A DNA stretch of 64,000 nucleotides from Streptococcus ruminantium (lineage in GTDB: Bacteria > Bacillota > Bacilli > Lactobacillales > Streptococcaceae), in NCBI RefSeq assembly GCF_003609975.1, contig NZ_AP018400.1, forward strand, positions 31,001-95,000, read 5' to 3'. Numbering within the stretch: the first letter of the stretch is position 1; the number at the start of each line of letters is the position of its first letter. Below are positions 26,453-35,739 of this stretch, piece after piece. The position numbers and the translations under genes are program-made. Under the pieces are notes generated by a model, which had not been told where the DNA came from, did no database searches, and worked only from the letters and a program-made list of their open reading frames with translations.

Positions 26453-27451
26453 ATGAGTAGAATGTTGGATATGGAACAAATGCCGGATGAAGAATATGTT
26501 GAACGTACTCTTCGTCCGCAAAAGTTAAACGAGTATATTGGACAGGATAAGGTTAAAAATCAGTTAAAAATTTTTATCGAAGCAGCCAAACTTCGAGACG
26601 AAGCCTTGGATCATACATTGTTGTTTGGACCACCGGGTCTTGGTAAGACTACTATGGCCTTTGTTATTGCCAATGAATTGGGGGTTAATCTCAAGCAAAC
26701 TAGCGGTCCTGTTATTGAAAAGGCCGGTGATTTAGTTGCTCTTCTCAATGATTTGGAGCCGGGAGATGTCCTTTTTATCGATGAAATTCATCGGATGCCG
26801 ATGGCTGTTGAGGAGATTCTCTACAGTGCTATGGAGGACTTTTATATTGACATTATGATTGGAGCTGGTGAGGCCAGTCGCTCGGTACATTTGGATCTTC
26901 CTCCCTTTACCTTGATTGGTGCGACAACACGGGCTGGTATGCTGTCCAATCCTTTGCGTGCTCGTTTTGGGATTACCGGACACATGGAATATTATGAGTT
27001 GGCAGATCTGACCGAGATTGTTGAACGAACCGCTACAATCTTTGACATGGAAATCACACACGAAGCCGCCATTGAGTTAGCACGGCGTTCTAGAGGGACT
27101 CCTCGAATTGCAAACCGTCTTCTCAAGCGCGTGCGAGATTTTGCTCAAATAATGGGTGATGGTCTCATTGATGATATCATTACAGACAAGGCCCTAACCA
27201 TGTTGGATGTAGATCGGGAGGGACTAGATTACGTGGACCAGAAGATTCTGCGGACCATGATTGAGATGTACGGTGGAGGTCCTGTTGGTCTCAATACCTT
27301 GTCGGTCAATATCTCCGAGGAGCGTGAGACAGTTGAGGATATGTACGAGCCTTACTTGATTCAACAGGGATTTCTCATGCGGACACGGACTGGTCGGGTA
27401 GCTACAGCCAAGGCTTATAAACATTTGGGATATCCTTATATGGAAAAATGA
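26453..27451 (+). CDS. ruvB: Holliday junction branch migration ATPase RuvB
   Basis: RuvB drives branch migration of Holliday junctions together with RuvA. The 332 residues contain Walker [10 protein letters not shown], Walker B FIDEIHR, the sensor GATTRAG and the winged-helix part with RTRTGRVAT at the end. The family start [10 protein letters not shown] fits ATG 26453; the longer open frame upstream is not conserved. There is no Shine-Dalgarno sequence and a consensus promoter ends six bases upstream, so leaderless translation is likely. RuvA is encoded 8 kb away, behind mutL, as in other streptococci. Confidence 0.95.
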   Translation: MSRMLDMEQMPDEEYVERTLRPQKLNEYIGQDKVKNQLKIFIEAAKLRDEALDHTLLFGPPGLGKTTMAFVIANELGVNLKQTSGPVIEKAGDLVALLNDLEPGDVLFIDEIHRMPMAVEEILYSAMEDFYIDIMIGAGEASRSVHLDLPPFTLIGATTRAGMLSNPLRARFGITGHMEYYELADLTEIVERTATIFDMEITHEAAIELARRSRGTPRIANRLLKRVRDFAQIMGDGLIDDIITDKALTMLDVDREGLDYVDQKILRTMIEMYGGGPVGLNTLSVNISEERETVEDMYEPYLIQQGFLMRTRTGRVATAKAYKHLGYPYMEK

Positions 27452-27622
27452 TGGCAGAGTTTCTTTGCCTTTTTAACTGGAAATACATATCTAGTATCGT
27501 TAATCTTTTAGCAAAGGGCTACTATCCTAACTGAAGTATACAAAATGTCTTTGCTTAAGTTGGTGGAAAATGAGGCTACGGATGAATTGGATAGTCTATC
27601 AATTTATGATTATGGAGATAAG

Positions 27623-28246
27623 ATGAAACTGACATTTATTTGGGATTTAGATGGAACCCTGTTGGATTCTTATGAAGCAATTCTAGCAGGTATTCAAGAA
27701 ACCTATGAACAATTTGATCTGCCTTTTGATCGCGAGGAGATTCGAGATTATATTTTAAAGTATTCCGTCAAGGATTTGCTGATGCGGGATGCCAAGGAGT
27801 ATGGACTGAATAGCGATGAGTTTAATCGTGTGCGAGCAACTTCCTTGAGGGAAAAGAGTACTTTGATTCCTTTGATGATTGGTGCGCGTGAAATACTAAC
27901 TTGGGCAGCAGAGAAGGGGATTCAACAGTTTGTCTATACCCATAAGAGCAACAATGCTTTTCAGGTTTTAGCTGATTTGGGCATTGATTCCCACTTTGTA
28001 GAAATTGTTACGAGTGACTCAGGTTTTGCACGGAAACCGAGTCCAGAGGCTTTGCTTTACCTCATCGAAAAGTATCAATTAAATCCAGCAAGCACTTACT
28101 ATATCGGTGACCGATTACTGGATTTGCAAACTGCCTTGAATGCGGGGATTCGCAGTATTAACCTGAAAATTGATGGTTTTGAGAACAATTGTAAAATTGC
28201 TACATTAAATGATATAAAGCAACTAATAGAGAATGAAAATATCTAG
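27623..28246 (+). CDS. HAD-family phosphatase
   Basis: The 207 residues form a haloacid dehalogenase-like hydrolase of the phosphoglycolate phosphatase type: motif I FIWDLDGTLLDS with the nucleophile and acid aspartates, the threonine region VYTHKSNN, the lysine in ARKPSPE, and motif IV YYIGDRLLD. A cytosolic phosphatase of small metabolites is expected, substrate unknown. I prefer ATG 27623 with GGAGATA upstream, as the homologous pneumococcal protein beside ruvB begins here; an ATG at 27545 is in frame without good support. Confidence 0.85.
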   Translation: MKLTFIWDLDGTLLDSYEAILAGIQETYEQFDLPFDREEIRDYILKYSVKDLLMRDAKEYGLNSDEFNRVRATSLREKSTLIPLMIGAREILTWAAEKGIQQFVYTHKSNNAFQVLADLGIDSHFVEIVTSDSGFARKPSPEALLYLIEKYQLNPASTYYIGDRLLDLQTALNAGIRSINLKIDGFENNCKIATLNDIKQLIENENI

Positions 28247-28348
28247 AACAACTAAAATCTACTTATTTTTGAATAATCTAATAAAGTATAGAATGTTGTT
28301 ATAATTTTGTGTATAATATGCAGGAATGTTTTGTTGGAGGTCTGAGAT

Positions 28349-29251
28349 ATGGATAATAAGGAATTTGGTCAGCGTGTACGGCAACTACGAGAACAAGCAA
28401 TGATAACACGAGAACAGTTTTGTGATGATGAAATAGAACTCTCTGTTCGTCAGTTAACTCGGATTGAGGCTGGTACCTGTAAACCAACATTTTCTAAGAT
28501 AAATTTTATCGCCGATCGTTTGGGGATGGGTCTATATGAACTAATGCCAGATTACATCAAACTACCAGAGAGATATTCAAAATTGAAATTTGATGTTCTG
28601 CGAACGCCTACATATGGGAATGAGGGATTGGTAGAAACACGTAACGAAATGATCACGGAAATTTATGAAGAGTATTATGATGACTTGCCAGAAGAAGAAC
28701 AAATAGCAATGGATGCTTTTCAATCGCGTCTTGACACACTGGAATCAGGTGTTGAGGGATTTGGTAAAGAAATATTAGAAGACTATTTTGAACAAGTGTT
28801 TCGTAAACCTAAGTATGAAGTAAATGATTTATTAATTATTCGACTTCATCTTGAATACGTACGACTTGCGGATCGTAACTCGGAGATATTTCTTCATTTT
28901 CTGGGTCTCATTGAAGAGTTACATAAACAGATTGATGTAGTTAGTGCAGGTGATCTGTTCGTTTTGCGTGATACATTACTATCTTGTGTGAACATATTGG
29001 GTAGCAAAAAATATTATGAACCTATTCTAAAGATATTCGATAGTGTGGATAAAATTACACAGTTAACACAGGATTTTCAAAAAAAGCCCATTATTAGCTT
29101 GATGAAATGGAAATATGCTCTTTTTGTTACAAAAGATAGAAAAGAAGCTGAGCGGCATTATCAAGAAGCGAAATTATTTTCCCAGTTAATAGAAAATGAG
29201 ATTTTAAAGCAGAAAATTGATGAGGAATGGAAAACTGATACCCAACAATAG
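28349..29251 (+). CDS. comR: Competence regulator ComR (Rgg-family)
   Basis: ComR binds the imported ComS-derived pheromone XIP and then activates comS and comX. The 300 residues have an N-terminal helix-turn-helix (about 5-65, FGQRVRQLREQAM... SVRQLTRIEAG) and a C-terminal helical repeat domain that binds peptide. GGAGG precedes ATG 28349 and two TATAAT hexamers lie at 28300 and 28312. Its last codons overlap the ComR box, and comS follows. This linkage with a Trp-rich peptide identifies ComR rather than a general Rgg. Confidence 0.9.
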   Translation: MDNKEFGQRVRQLREQAMITREQFCDDEIELSVRQLTRIEAGTCKPTFSKINFIADRLGMGLYELMPDYIKLPERYSKLKFDVLRTPTYGNEGLVETRNEMITEIYEEYYDDLPEEEQIAMDAFQSRLDTLESGVEGFGKEILEDYFEQVFRKPKYEVNDLLIIRLHLEYVRLADRNSEIFLHFLGLIEELHKQIDVVSAGDLFVLRDTLLSCVNILGSKKYYEPILKIFDSVDKITQLTQDFQKKPIISLMKWKYALFVTKDRKEAERHYQEAKLFSQLIENEILKQKIDEEWKTDTQQ

Positions 29252-29293
29252 GACATTTTTGTCCTGTTGAATCAATAAAATAAATTTTATAAT
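29250..29293 (+). promoter_or_regulatory. ComR box and promoter of comS
   Basis: AGGACA-TTTT-TGTCCT (29250-29265) is a perfect inverted repeat of the ComR-box type, and TATAAT stands at 29288-29293, 23 bases after the final C of TGTCC. The sequence TGTCCTGTTGAATCAAT is repeated exactly in the comX promoter. Confidence 0.88.
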
Positions 29294-29322
29294 AGTCTCA
29301 TAAAAAATAAAGGAGATTATAT

Positions 29323-29388
29323 ATGTTTAATTTTTTGAATGTTTTCAGTCGCTTAGGAGGAAACTGGGGAACCTGGACAGAACAATAG
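29323..29388 (+). CDS. comS: Competence pheromone precursor ComS
   Basis: This 21-residue peptide, MFNFLNVFSRLGGNWGTWTEQ, is too short for routine gene calling. Its C-terminal part with two tryptophans closely resembles the XIP pheromone known from S. suis (GNWGTWVEE in common strains, as I recall), with changed last residues. The likely mature form is the last nine residues, exported, cut, re-imported by the oligopeptide permease and bound by ComR. It has AAGGAG before the ATG and a ComR box upstream, so it is part of a positive feedback loop. A terminator follows. Confidence 0.9.
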   Translation: MFNFLNVFSRLGGNWGTWTEQ

Positions 29389-29397
29389 TAGCGATGC

Positions 29398-29424
29398 AAA
29401 GTCAGCCTTTGGTTGACTTTTTTG
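29398..29424 (+). terminator. Terminator after comS
   Basis: AAAGTCAGCC (29398-29407) pairs with GGTTGACTTT (29411-29420), one G-T pair, loop TTT, followed by T residues. Confidence 0.75.
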
Positions 29425-29452
29425 TTATACTAAAAAGTATCGAGGAGGTTCT

Positions 29453-30682
29453 ATGTTAATAAATTGGTTACAAGCAAAACAAGGTGCCGTTTTTCGCTAC
29501 AAGGTAGAAAAGATTGATTACGCTCTCAAACTATTGGGGAATCCTCAGCTTGCAGTTCCAGTTATCCATGTAGCTGGAACCAATGGTAAGGGCTCAACGA
29601 TTGCATTCATGTGTCAACTTTTTCAAGCTCATGATCTACGTGTTGGTAGTTTTGTATCCCCTCACATGGTAACGGTTCATGATCGAATCTGTATTGATGG
29701 TCATCCTATTTCGGATTATGATTTTCGAGGATACCTGCAAGAAGTTTATGATGTGGAGCAGAAAGTGGCAGACCGCTATGAACCCTTTCGCTATTTTGAA
29801 GTGATGCTGCTCATTATGTTTCTTTATTTTCGGGAGCAACAACCAGATGTGGCTTTGATAGAAGTCGGTATCGGTGGTCTCTTGGATGCAACAAATGTTG
29901 TCTCACCAGCTATCAGCGTCATCACCTCTATTGGTATGGATCACCAAGATTTATTAGGGTCAACTGTAAGGGAAATCGCAGAGCAGAAAGCTGGAATTAT
30001 CAAGGAAGCAGTGCCGGTCATTTTAGGTCCATTGTCCCCAGAAGCTACAATTATTTGCCGACAGATTGCAGGAAAAAAACAAGCCCCTGTCTATCAATTT
30101 GGGCAAGAATTTACCTATCAATCCGGCAGTTTCTATAGTCCAGATTTAGTCTTATCGGATTTAGTTTTAGGACTCAAAGGTCGGCATCAAGAAGAGAATG
30201 CAGCTCTGGCTATTCAGACCCTTCATTTGTATTTAAAAGGTATTGTTGAGCAAGGTGTTAGATCAGAACGGATTCAGCAAGCTCTTACCGAAACTATGTG
30301 GGCGGGACGTTTGGAATTAGTAGCTGAGAATCCAGCTATTTATCTGGATGGTGCTCACAATATTCCTGCTATCGAGCGTTTGATAGAATTTATTCAGGAA
30401 CAAGAAGAGCCTGTAACACTCCTTTTTTCAGCCCTCCGTCGGAAAGACTTTCAAGAAATGTTGGTATTGCTAGAGGAAAAATTGCCTAAAGCATCGCTTG
30501 TTTTGACACATTTTGCTTATGATGGAGCCTTATCAGAGGAGGATCGTCAAGGAAGAGCCTATGTAGCTGACTATCGGGCGTTCGTAGAACAATGGCAGTC
30601 CGAGGGGAAAGGTATCTTGTTTATTACCGGATCGCTCTACTTTATTTCAGAAGTGCGTCAGTTATTTGACAAAACTAAATAA
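29453..30682 (+). CDS. folC: Folylpolyglutamate/dihydrofolate synthase
   Basis: FolC adds glutamate to folates, and in some bacteria to dihydropteroate, with ATP. The 409 residues have the ATP loop HVAGTNGKGST near residue 40, the folate region FVSPHMVTVHDRI, GIGGLLDATN, and the DGAHN motif of Mur-ligase-like enzymes. GGAGG precedes ATG 29453. Folate one-carbon units feed PurN and PurH, encoded in this window. Streptococci may have a second FolC paralogue, so the exact substrate is open. Confidence 0.88.
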   Translation: MLINWLQAKQGAVFRYKVEKIDYALKLLGNPQLAVPVIHVAGTNGKGSTIAFMCQLFQAHDLRVGSFVSPHMVTVHDRICIDGHPISDYDFRGYLQEVYDVEQKVADRYEPFRYFEVMLLIMFLYFREQQPDVALIEVGIGGLLDATNVVSPAISVITSIGMDHQDLLGSTVREIAEQKAGIIKEAVPVILGPLSPEATIICRQIAGKKQAPVYQFGQEFTYQSGSFYSPDLVLSDLVLGLKGRHQEENAALAIQTLHLYLKGIVEQGVRSERIQQALTETMWAGRLELVAENPAIYLDGAHNIPAIERLIEFIQEQEEPVTLLFSALRRKDFQEMLVLLEEKLPKASLVLTHFAYDGALSEEDRQGRAYVADYRAFVEQWQSEGKGILFITGSLYFISEVRQLFDKTK

Positions 30683-30702
30683 CGGTAGAAATCCTTTGCT
30701 TT

Positions 30703-30710
30703 TGCGAATA
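30703..30710 (+). promoter_or_regulatory. ComX (cin/com) box 5, after folC
   Basis: TGCGAATA after CTTTGCTTT, 8 bases before a short open frame and 174 bases before a membrane protein gene resembling a competence-induced pneumococcal protein. Confidence 0.6.
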
Positions 30711-30717
30711 AATAAGT

Positions 30718-30831
30718 ATGACAGATCAAGAAAAAGTAGCCTTTTTAAAGGAATTTGTAAAGACCAAGCGCCATACTTTTCGACAACTGGAGCAATTCGC
30801 CAAAATTTACAGAAGCCTTGATAGAAAATGA
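30718..30831 (+). CDS. Short competence-box-led frame, perhaps broken
   Basis: ATG 30718 opens a 37-codon frame, MTDQEKVAFLKEFVKTKR..., ending TGA at 30829-30831. In the next frame the sequence continues FTEALIENDIEEAF to a stop at 30848-30850, which fits better as a protein end, so one base may have been lost or gained in the A-run near 30801-30804. It is directly behind a ComX box without a clear ribosome site. Either it is a tiny real peptide or a frameshifted gene of about 44 codons. Confidence 0.35.
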   Translation: MTDQEKVAFLKEFVKTKRHTFRQLEQFAKIYRSLDRK

Positions 30832-30856
30832 CATTGAGGAGGCTTTTTGATATAAT
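30828..30856 (+). promoter_or_regulatory. Sigma-A promoter of the membrane protein gene
   Basis: ATGACA (30828-30833), 17 bases, TATAAT (30851-30856), 28 bases before the start codon. The gene may thus be read both from this promoter and from the ComX box upstream. Confidence 0.65.
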
Positions 30857-30883
30857 AGGAGAAGTGAATCCAAGGAGAAGAAA

Positions 30884-32383
30884 ATGACAGAATTAGATGT
30901 AATTCCTCATGAAAGTCGTCGTAGTCGTAAGGCTTCACGAAAACAAGTAGCAAGGTTAAATGAAGACTTTCAAGAAGGATTGTTAAAAACTAAAATCTGG
31001 CCAGCAGCGATATGGAGTTTAGTATTGAGTATCTGTAGTGTTGCTAATCCACTATTGACTCCATTTGCGACGAACTTACAAACACAAAATTTGTATGCAG
31101 GGATGGCTATGATGGCAGGTCAAAATCCTTATGGCGATTTCTTTGGGACAAGTGGTGTATTGTACTATTTGTTAGCTCTGCTCGGTCATATTGGCAGAGG
31201 GGTCTTTGTTTTTGGAATTTTCCAGTTTTTTGCGTTGCTGATAGCAGGAATTTATTTTTATAAGATTGTTGCCTATTTTAGTCAGTCAGAATACCTTGCT
31301 ACTAATTTCAGTCATTGGTTTTACATTTTTATTATGGCTCTTGGCTTTGGTGGATTGTATGCAGAAATGTTTGCTCTCCCCTTCATTTTTACCAGTATTT
31401 GGTTTTTGGTGCGTTATTTTGAACACGCAGTCCGAGATGAAGCTTTTATTCTCTACGGAATTGATGCGGCTCTGGTTTTTCTTATCTATCCCAAGAGCCT
31501 GATATTATGGCTGGTCGCTGGCTTGGTGTTATTTGTCTTCAACGCCAAACACAGACAAGTCGCTCGTGGATTCTACCAGATATTGGCAACTATTTTTGGC
31601 TTTCTTCTAATCTTGTATGTAGTGGGGTATTATGCCTTTGAAGCACAAATCTTAGGATCAGCTATTCGGCAAACATTCTTATACAATTTACGTTTAGATT
31701 TCCAACATGCCAATTTATATTGGGCTTTGGCGATTGTACTAGGTTTTCTGCTGCTATCTGGATTTTTCAAAGGATTGATCCAAACTTTTCTTTCTCTTAA
31801 GAAGGAGGTGCATGGTTATATCAAAATTCTTACTCTTTTGACTTTCTTCACCCAGTTGATATTTATTGTTGGAAATGTCAATTTTCAATGGAGTCAGTTA
31901 GTGATCTTACTGCCATATGGTTTCATTATGACTGTTATCCACCTTCAAAATAGATTTGAACAAGAGCGTAGTTACTTGCGTCAACAATTCTTCTTACCTG
32001 CCTTCATTTGTTTAGGAATTTTTGCTCAACCAGCTCATGCTTATTTATTGCAGGGTGATGTGTCAGCAGATCGTGAGAGGGTTGCTAGCTATATCGGTGA
32101 GCAAACCAAGGAAGCAGATAGGATTTATGCTTGGGATACGAGTGCTAGCATCTACCTATCCAGCAGACGCCTGTCATCTGCTACAATTATTACAGCCGTT
32201 CCTTACTTAAATACTGATGAGAATAAGAGTAGTTTGATTTACGATTTCAATAAGAACGAGGCAAAGTTTGTAGTTGTTAATAAAAACATTCCAATCTTAG
32301 ATGAAGTACAGATGAGTCTAAAATCACAGTATGAACCTGTTCGGACAACGGATTACTTTATTGTGTATCAAAAGAATAAATGA
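30884..32383 (+). CDS. Polytopic membrane protein resembling competence-induced Ccs4
   Basis: This 499-residue protein has a basic N-terminus (RRSRKASRKQ), about ten hydrophobic segments between residues 45 and 385 and a soluble C-terminal part of about 110 residues (WDTSASIYLSSRRL...). The layout is like that of glycosyltransferases that use lipid-linked sugars, but no catalytic motif is certain. In pneumococcus the competence-induced protein Ccs4 is encoded in the folC neighbourhood as I recall, and a ComX box is present here too. AAGGAG precedes the ATG. The name rests on context and size. Confidence 0.6.
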   Translation: MTELDVIPHESRRSRKASRKQVARLNEDFQEGLLKTKIWPAAIWSLVLSICSVANPLLTPFATNLQTQNLYAGMAMMAGQNPYGDFFGTSGVLYYLLALLGHIGRGVFVFGIFQFFALLIAGIYFYKIVAYFSQSEYLATNFSHWFYIFIMALGFGGLYAEMFALPFIFTSIWFLVRYFEHAVRDEAFILYGIDAALVFLIYPKSLILWLVAGLVLFVFNAKHRQVARGFYQILATIFGFLLILYVVGYYAFEAQILGSAIRQTFLYNLRLDFQHANLYWALAIVLGFLLLSGFFKGLIQTFLSLKKEVHGYIKILTLLTFFTQLIFIVGNVNFQWSQLVILLPYGFIMTVIHLQNRFEQERSYLRQQFFLPAFICLGIFAQPAHAYLLQGDVSADRERVASYIGEQTKEADRIYAWDTSASIYLSSRRLSSATIITAVPYLNTDENKSSLIYDFNKNEAKFVVVNKNIPILDEVQMSLKSQYEPVRTTDYFIVYQKNK

Positions 32384-32404
32384 TTGCTTCGGCAGTCATT
32401 TTTT
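32379..32404 (+). terminator. Terminator with TTCG loop
   Basis: AATGATTGC (32379-32387) pairs with GCAGTCATT (32392-32400), loop TTCG, then TTTT. It overlaps the stop codon of the membrane protein gene. Confidence 0.8.
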
Positions 32405-32439
32405 GTACCCGTTTGTAAAAAGGAGATAAACCTGATATG

Positions 32440-32448
32440 TGGTATAAT
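32440..32448 (+). promoter_or_regulatory. Extended -10 promoter of mutL
   Basis: TGGTATAAT fits the extended -10 pattern TGNTATAAT; no good -35 is at normal distance. It is 72 bases before mutL. Confidence 0.5.
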
Positions 32449-32520
32449 GATAGGATAAGTACTCTGTGAAAACTAATACTATAATATTGATATTTTTAAA
32501 AACATAGTAAGGAAAAAATT

Positions 32521-34458
32521 ATGTCACATATCATTGAATTACCAGAAATACTAGCCAACCAGATTGCTGCAGGAGAGGTCATTGAACGTCCAGCCAGTGT
32601 GGTCAAGGAGTTGGTTGAAAATGCCATTGATGCTAGTGCTAGCCAAATTGAAGTTTGCATCCAAGAAGCTGGTCTCAAGACTATCCAAATTACGGACAAT
32701 GGTGAAGGGATTGCACCAGATGAGGTGGCTCTAGCTCTTCGTCGTCACGCTACCAGCAAGATTAAGAGTCAATCAGATCTCTTCCGTATTCGGACACTGG
32801 GTTTTCGAGGGGAAGCCCTTCCTTCTATCGCTTCTGTCAGCTATATGACGATTGAGACAGCTACGGTTGATTGCTCCCATGGTATACATTTAGAAGCAAA
32901 AGGGGGAATTATTGAGAAAGAAGAACCGATCAGTCGCCCTGTTGGTACGCAGGTTACTGTAGCGGATCTATTTTATAATACCCCCGCTCGACTCAAGTAT
33001 ATGCGTAGCCAGCAGGCCGAATTATCGCACATTGTAGATGTTGTCAATAGATTGAGCCTAGCTCATCCAGAAATAGCCTTTACCTTGAAGAATGAGGGAC
33101 GAGACTTGATTCAGACTGCCGGAACAGGCAAATTGCGCCAAGCTATTTCAGGAATTTATGGCATTGCTTCGGCTAAAAAAATGGTTGAGATTGAAGCAGA
33201 GGACTTGGATTTTCGGGTATCTGGTTATGTTTCTCTACCAGAATTAACCAGAGCCAATCGTAACTACATTTCCATCTTCATCAATGGTCGATATATAAAA
33301 AATTTCCTGCTCAATCGAGCTATTTTAGATGGATATGGTAGCAAATTGATGGTAGGACGCTTTCCGTTGGCTGTCATTTCCATTGAGATTGATCCTTATC
33401 TGGCGGATGTCAATGTGCATCCAACCAAGCAAGAAGTTCGCATTTCTAAAGAAAAGGAATTGATGACACTCATTCGAGAGGCTATTGGTGGCGCACTCAA
33501 GGAGCAAGATTTGATACCAGATGCTCTTGAAAATCTGGCTCAATCTAGTACGCGGACGAAAATAAGAGTAGAGCAGGAAACATTGCCTCTCAAGGAACCT
33601 AAAATCTACTATGATACGGTCAAGCAAGATTTTTTCCTCAGACCAGAAGTGGTATCAGAGGACATCAAGCCCTTGGAAGAGGACGACTGCACAAAACTAG
33701 AGTTGCAGCTTGAAGAGAAAGTGAGGTCTGTTCAATTTGCAGAACGCCGATCTCCTGATTTTGAAGACCAAGACCATCCAAGTTTAACGATTAAAGAACT
33801 GTCTAAGTTGGCAAATAAACTTGACCAGGAAGAGGCATCAACTTTTCCAGAATTAGAATATTTTGGGCAAATGCACGGGACTTATTTGTTTGCTCAAGGC
33901 AAGACAGGATTGTATATCATTGACCAACATGCTGCTCAAGAGCGAGTTAAATACGAGTATTATCGTGAAACAATCGGTCAGGTTGACAGTTCAGCTCAGC
34001 AATTACTAGTACCCTATATTTTTGAATTTCCGCAAAATGATGCTCTCACCCTTACTCACAAAATGGATGCCCTCCATCAAGTAGGGATTCATCTGGAAGA
34101 ATATGGTTCCAATCAGTTTATCTTGAGAGAACATCCTATCTGGATGAAGGAAGAGGAGATTGAGTCAGGGATTTATGAAATATGCGACATGCTACTTTTA
34201 ACAGATCAAGTGTCCATTAAGCAGTATCGGGCAGAGTTGGCGATTATGATGTCCTGCAAGCGATCTATCAAAGCCAATCACGCTCTGGATGATTATTCTG
34301 CACGAGATTTGTTACGACAGTTATCCCATTGTCAGAACCCCTATAATTGTCCGCATGGACGACCTGTCTTGGTGCACTTTAGCACATCAGACATGGAAAA
34401 AATGTTTCGCAGGATTCAAGAAAACCATACCAGCCTGAGAGAATTAGGCAAATATTAA
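32521..34458 (+). CDS. mutL: DNA mismatch repair protein MutL
   Basis: MutL (HexB in pneumococcus) couples mismatch recognition by MutS to strand removal. The 645 residues have the GHKL ATPase motifs [14 protein letters not shown] and [10 protein letters not shown] in the N-terminal domain, [10 protein letters not shown], an acidic linker (about 340-445) and the C-terminal dimer domain with [27 protein letters not shown] and CPHGRP are seen near the end. It begins the mutL-ruvA-tag-cinA-recA repair block. Mismatch repair also limits recombination after transformation, which links it to the competence genes. Confidence 0.95.
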   Translation: MSHIIELPEILANQIAAGEVIERPASVVKELVENAIDASASQIEVCIQEAGLKTIQITDNGEGIAPDEVALALRRHATSKIKSQSDLFRIRTLGFRGEALPSIASVSYMTIETATVDCSHGIHLEAKGGIIEKEEPISRPVGTQVTVADLFYNTPARLKYMRSQQAELSHIVDVVNRLSLAHPEIAFTLKNEGRDLIQTAGTGKLRQAISGIYGIASAKKMVEIEAEDLDFRVSGYVSLPELTRANRNYISIFINGRYIKNFLLNRAILDGYGSKLMVGRFPLAVISIEIDPYLADVNVHPTKQEVRISKEKELMTLIREAIGGALKEQDLIPDALENLAQSSTRTKIRVEQETLPLKEPKIYYDTVKQDFFLRPEVVSEDIKPLEEDDCTKLELQLEEKVRSVQFAERRSPDFEDQDHPSLTIKELSKLANKLDQEEASTFPELEYFGQMHGTYLFAQGKTGLYIIDQHAAQERVKYEYYRETIGQVDSSAQQLLVPYIFEFPQNDALTLTHKMDALHQVGIHLEEYGSNQFILREHPIWMKEEEIESGIYEICDMLLLTDQVSIKQYRAELAIMMSCKRSIKANHALDDYSARDLLRQLSHCQNPYNCPHGRPVLVHFSTSDMEKMFRRIQENHTSLRELGKY

Positions 34459-34486
34459 CATGTTGACACATCAGTAAGAGGAATAT

Positions 34487-35077
34487 ATGTACGACTATAT
34501 CAAAGGAATTTTAACAAAAATTACCGCAAAATATGTTGTGGTAGAAGTAAATGGCATTGGTTACATCTTACAGGTGGCAAATCCTTATGCTTATTCTGGT
34601 CAAGTTCAGCAACCGGTTACCGTCTATACTCATCAAGTTATTCGTGAGGATGCCCATCTGTTGTATGGGTTTGCGACAGAGATGGAAAAATCAGTTTTTC
34701 TCAGTTTGATTTCTGTTTCTGGCATCGGTCCAACTACTGCCTTGGCTATTATTGCTGTCGATGATAATGATGGGTTGGTTCGTGCTATTGAGCAAAAAAA
34801 TATTACTTATCTAACTAAGTTTCCAAAGATTGGTAAAAAAACAGCTCAGCAGATGATTTTAGACTTGGAAGGCAAGTTTGTTATGAGCGAAGAGATGAGA
34901 CCTGCTCAGCCGACAGTAGCTGTGAATGAAAATATTGCTCTTGAAGAAGCTATGGAAGCCATGGAGGCCCTCGGTTATCGTCCAACCGAACTCAAGAAGA
35001 TTAAGAAGTTCTTTGAAGGGACATCTGACACTGCTGAAAATTACATTAAATCAGCCTTGAAGATGCTGATGAAATAA
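34487..35077 (+). CDS. ruvA: Holliday junction protein RuvA
   Basis: RuvA binds the four-way junction and recruits RuvB. The 196 residues include the N-terminal OB fold ([26 protein letters not shown]), two helix-hairpin-helix motifs ([11 protein letters not shown] and [12 protein letters not shown]) and a C-terminal helical part that contacts RuvB. Start and length are standard. It lies 28 bases after mutL, with AAGAGGAA as ribosome site, and 49 bases before tag. Confidence 0.95.
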   Translation: MYDYIKGILTKITAKYVVVEVNGIGYILQVANPYAYSGQVQQPVTVYTHQVIREDAHLLYGFATEMEKSVFLSLISVSGIGPTTALAIIAVDDNDGLVRAIEQKNITYLTKFPKIGKKTAQQMILDLEGKFVMSEEMRPAQPTVAVNENIALEEAMEAMEALGYRPTELKKIKKFFEGTSDTAENYIKSALKMLMK

Positions 35078-35126
35078 CAAGAATGGTCAAATGGACCTAT
35101 TTTAAATATCGGACGGAGGTATTTTC

Positions 35127-35681
35127 ATGCCAAGATGTTCTTGGGTAAATGTAAATAACCCACTTTATATTGCCTATCATGACGAAGAGTGGGGTAGACC
35201 TCTTCACGATGAACAGGCGCTGTTTGAGTTGCTTTGTTTGGAGTCCTACCAAGCTGGACTATCTTGGGAGATTGTTCTTAACAAACGTCAGGCCTTCCGA
35301 TCTGCCTTTTTCGATTTTGATATTCAGAAGGTTGCTAAAATGACAGATATGGAGTTGGATAGCCTTTTGGATAATCCAGCTATTATTCGTAATAAAGCAA
35401 AACTCTACGCCACTCGTGCTAATGCACAAGCTTTTTTGAAGGTGCAGGAGGAATTTGGTACATTTGACCATTACCTCTGGTCATGGGTTGAGTTTACACC
35501 GCTAGACAATCCTGTTAAGTCCTTTTATGATTTGCCAACCAAGAGTGACTTATCCGACCGTCTATCTAAGGATTTGAGGAAGAGAGGGTTCAAGTTCGTC
35601 GGTCCTGTTTGTGTCTATTCCTACTTACAAGCAGCGGGATTGCTAAATGAACATGAAAAAACGTGTGATTTTTCAAAATAA
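35127..35681 (+). CDS. tag: 3-methyladenine DNA glycosylase I
   Basis: Tag removes 3-methyladenine from DNA. The 184 residues start PRCSWVNVNNPLYIAYHDEEWG, giving the zinc cysteine at position 4 and histidine at 18, and have CLESYQAGLSWEIVLNKR, the helix-hairpin-helix region typical of family I; further zinc ligands are in NEHEKTC at the end. GGAGG lies upstream of ATG 35127. It is placed between ruvA and cinA, in the repair operon order known from other streptococci. Confidence 0.94.
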   Translation: MPRCSWVNVNNPLYIAYHDEEWGRPLHDEQALFELLCLESYQAGLSWEIVLNKRQAFRSAFFDFDIQKVAKMTDMELDSLLDNPAIIRNKAKLYATRANAQAFLKVQEEFGTFDHYLWSWVEFTPLDNPVKSFYDLPTKSDLSDRLSKDLRKRGFKFVGPVCVYSYLQAAGLLNEHEKTCDFSK

Positions 35682-35691
35682 TCAGATGGAT

Positions 35692-35699
35692 GACGAATT
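35692..35699 (+). promoter_or_regulatory. Degenerate ComX box before cinA
   Basis: GACGAATT keeps the ACGAAT core but differs from TNCGAATA at both ends. It stands 40 bases before cinA, where pneumococcus has a real cin box. I give it only because of this known position. Confidence 0.3.
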
Positions 35700-35739
35700 A
35701 TATAGATGAGCAGGTAATGCAATTTCTAGAAGGAGGAAT

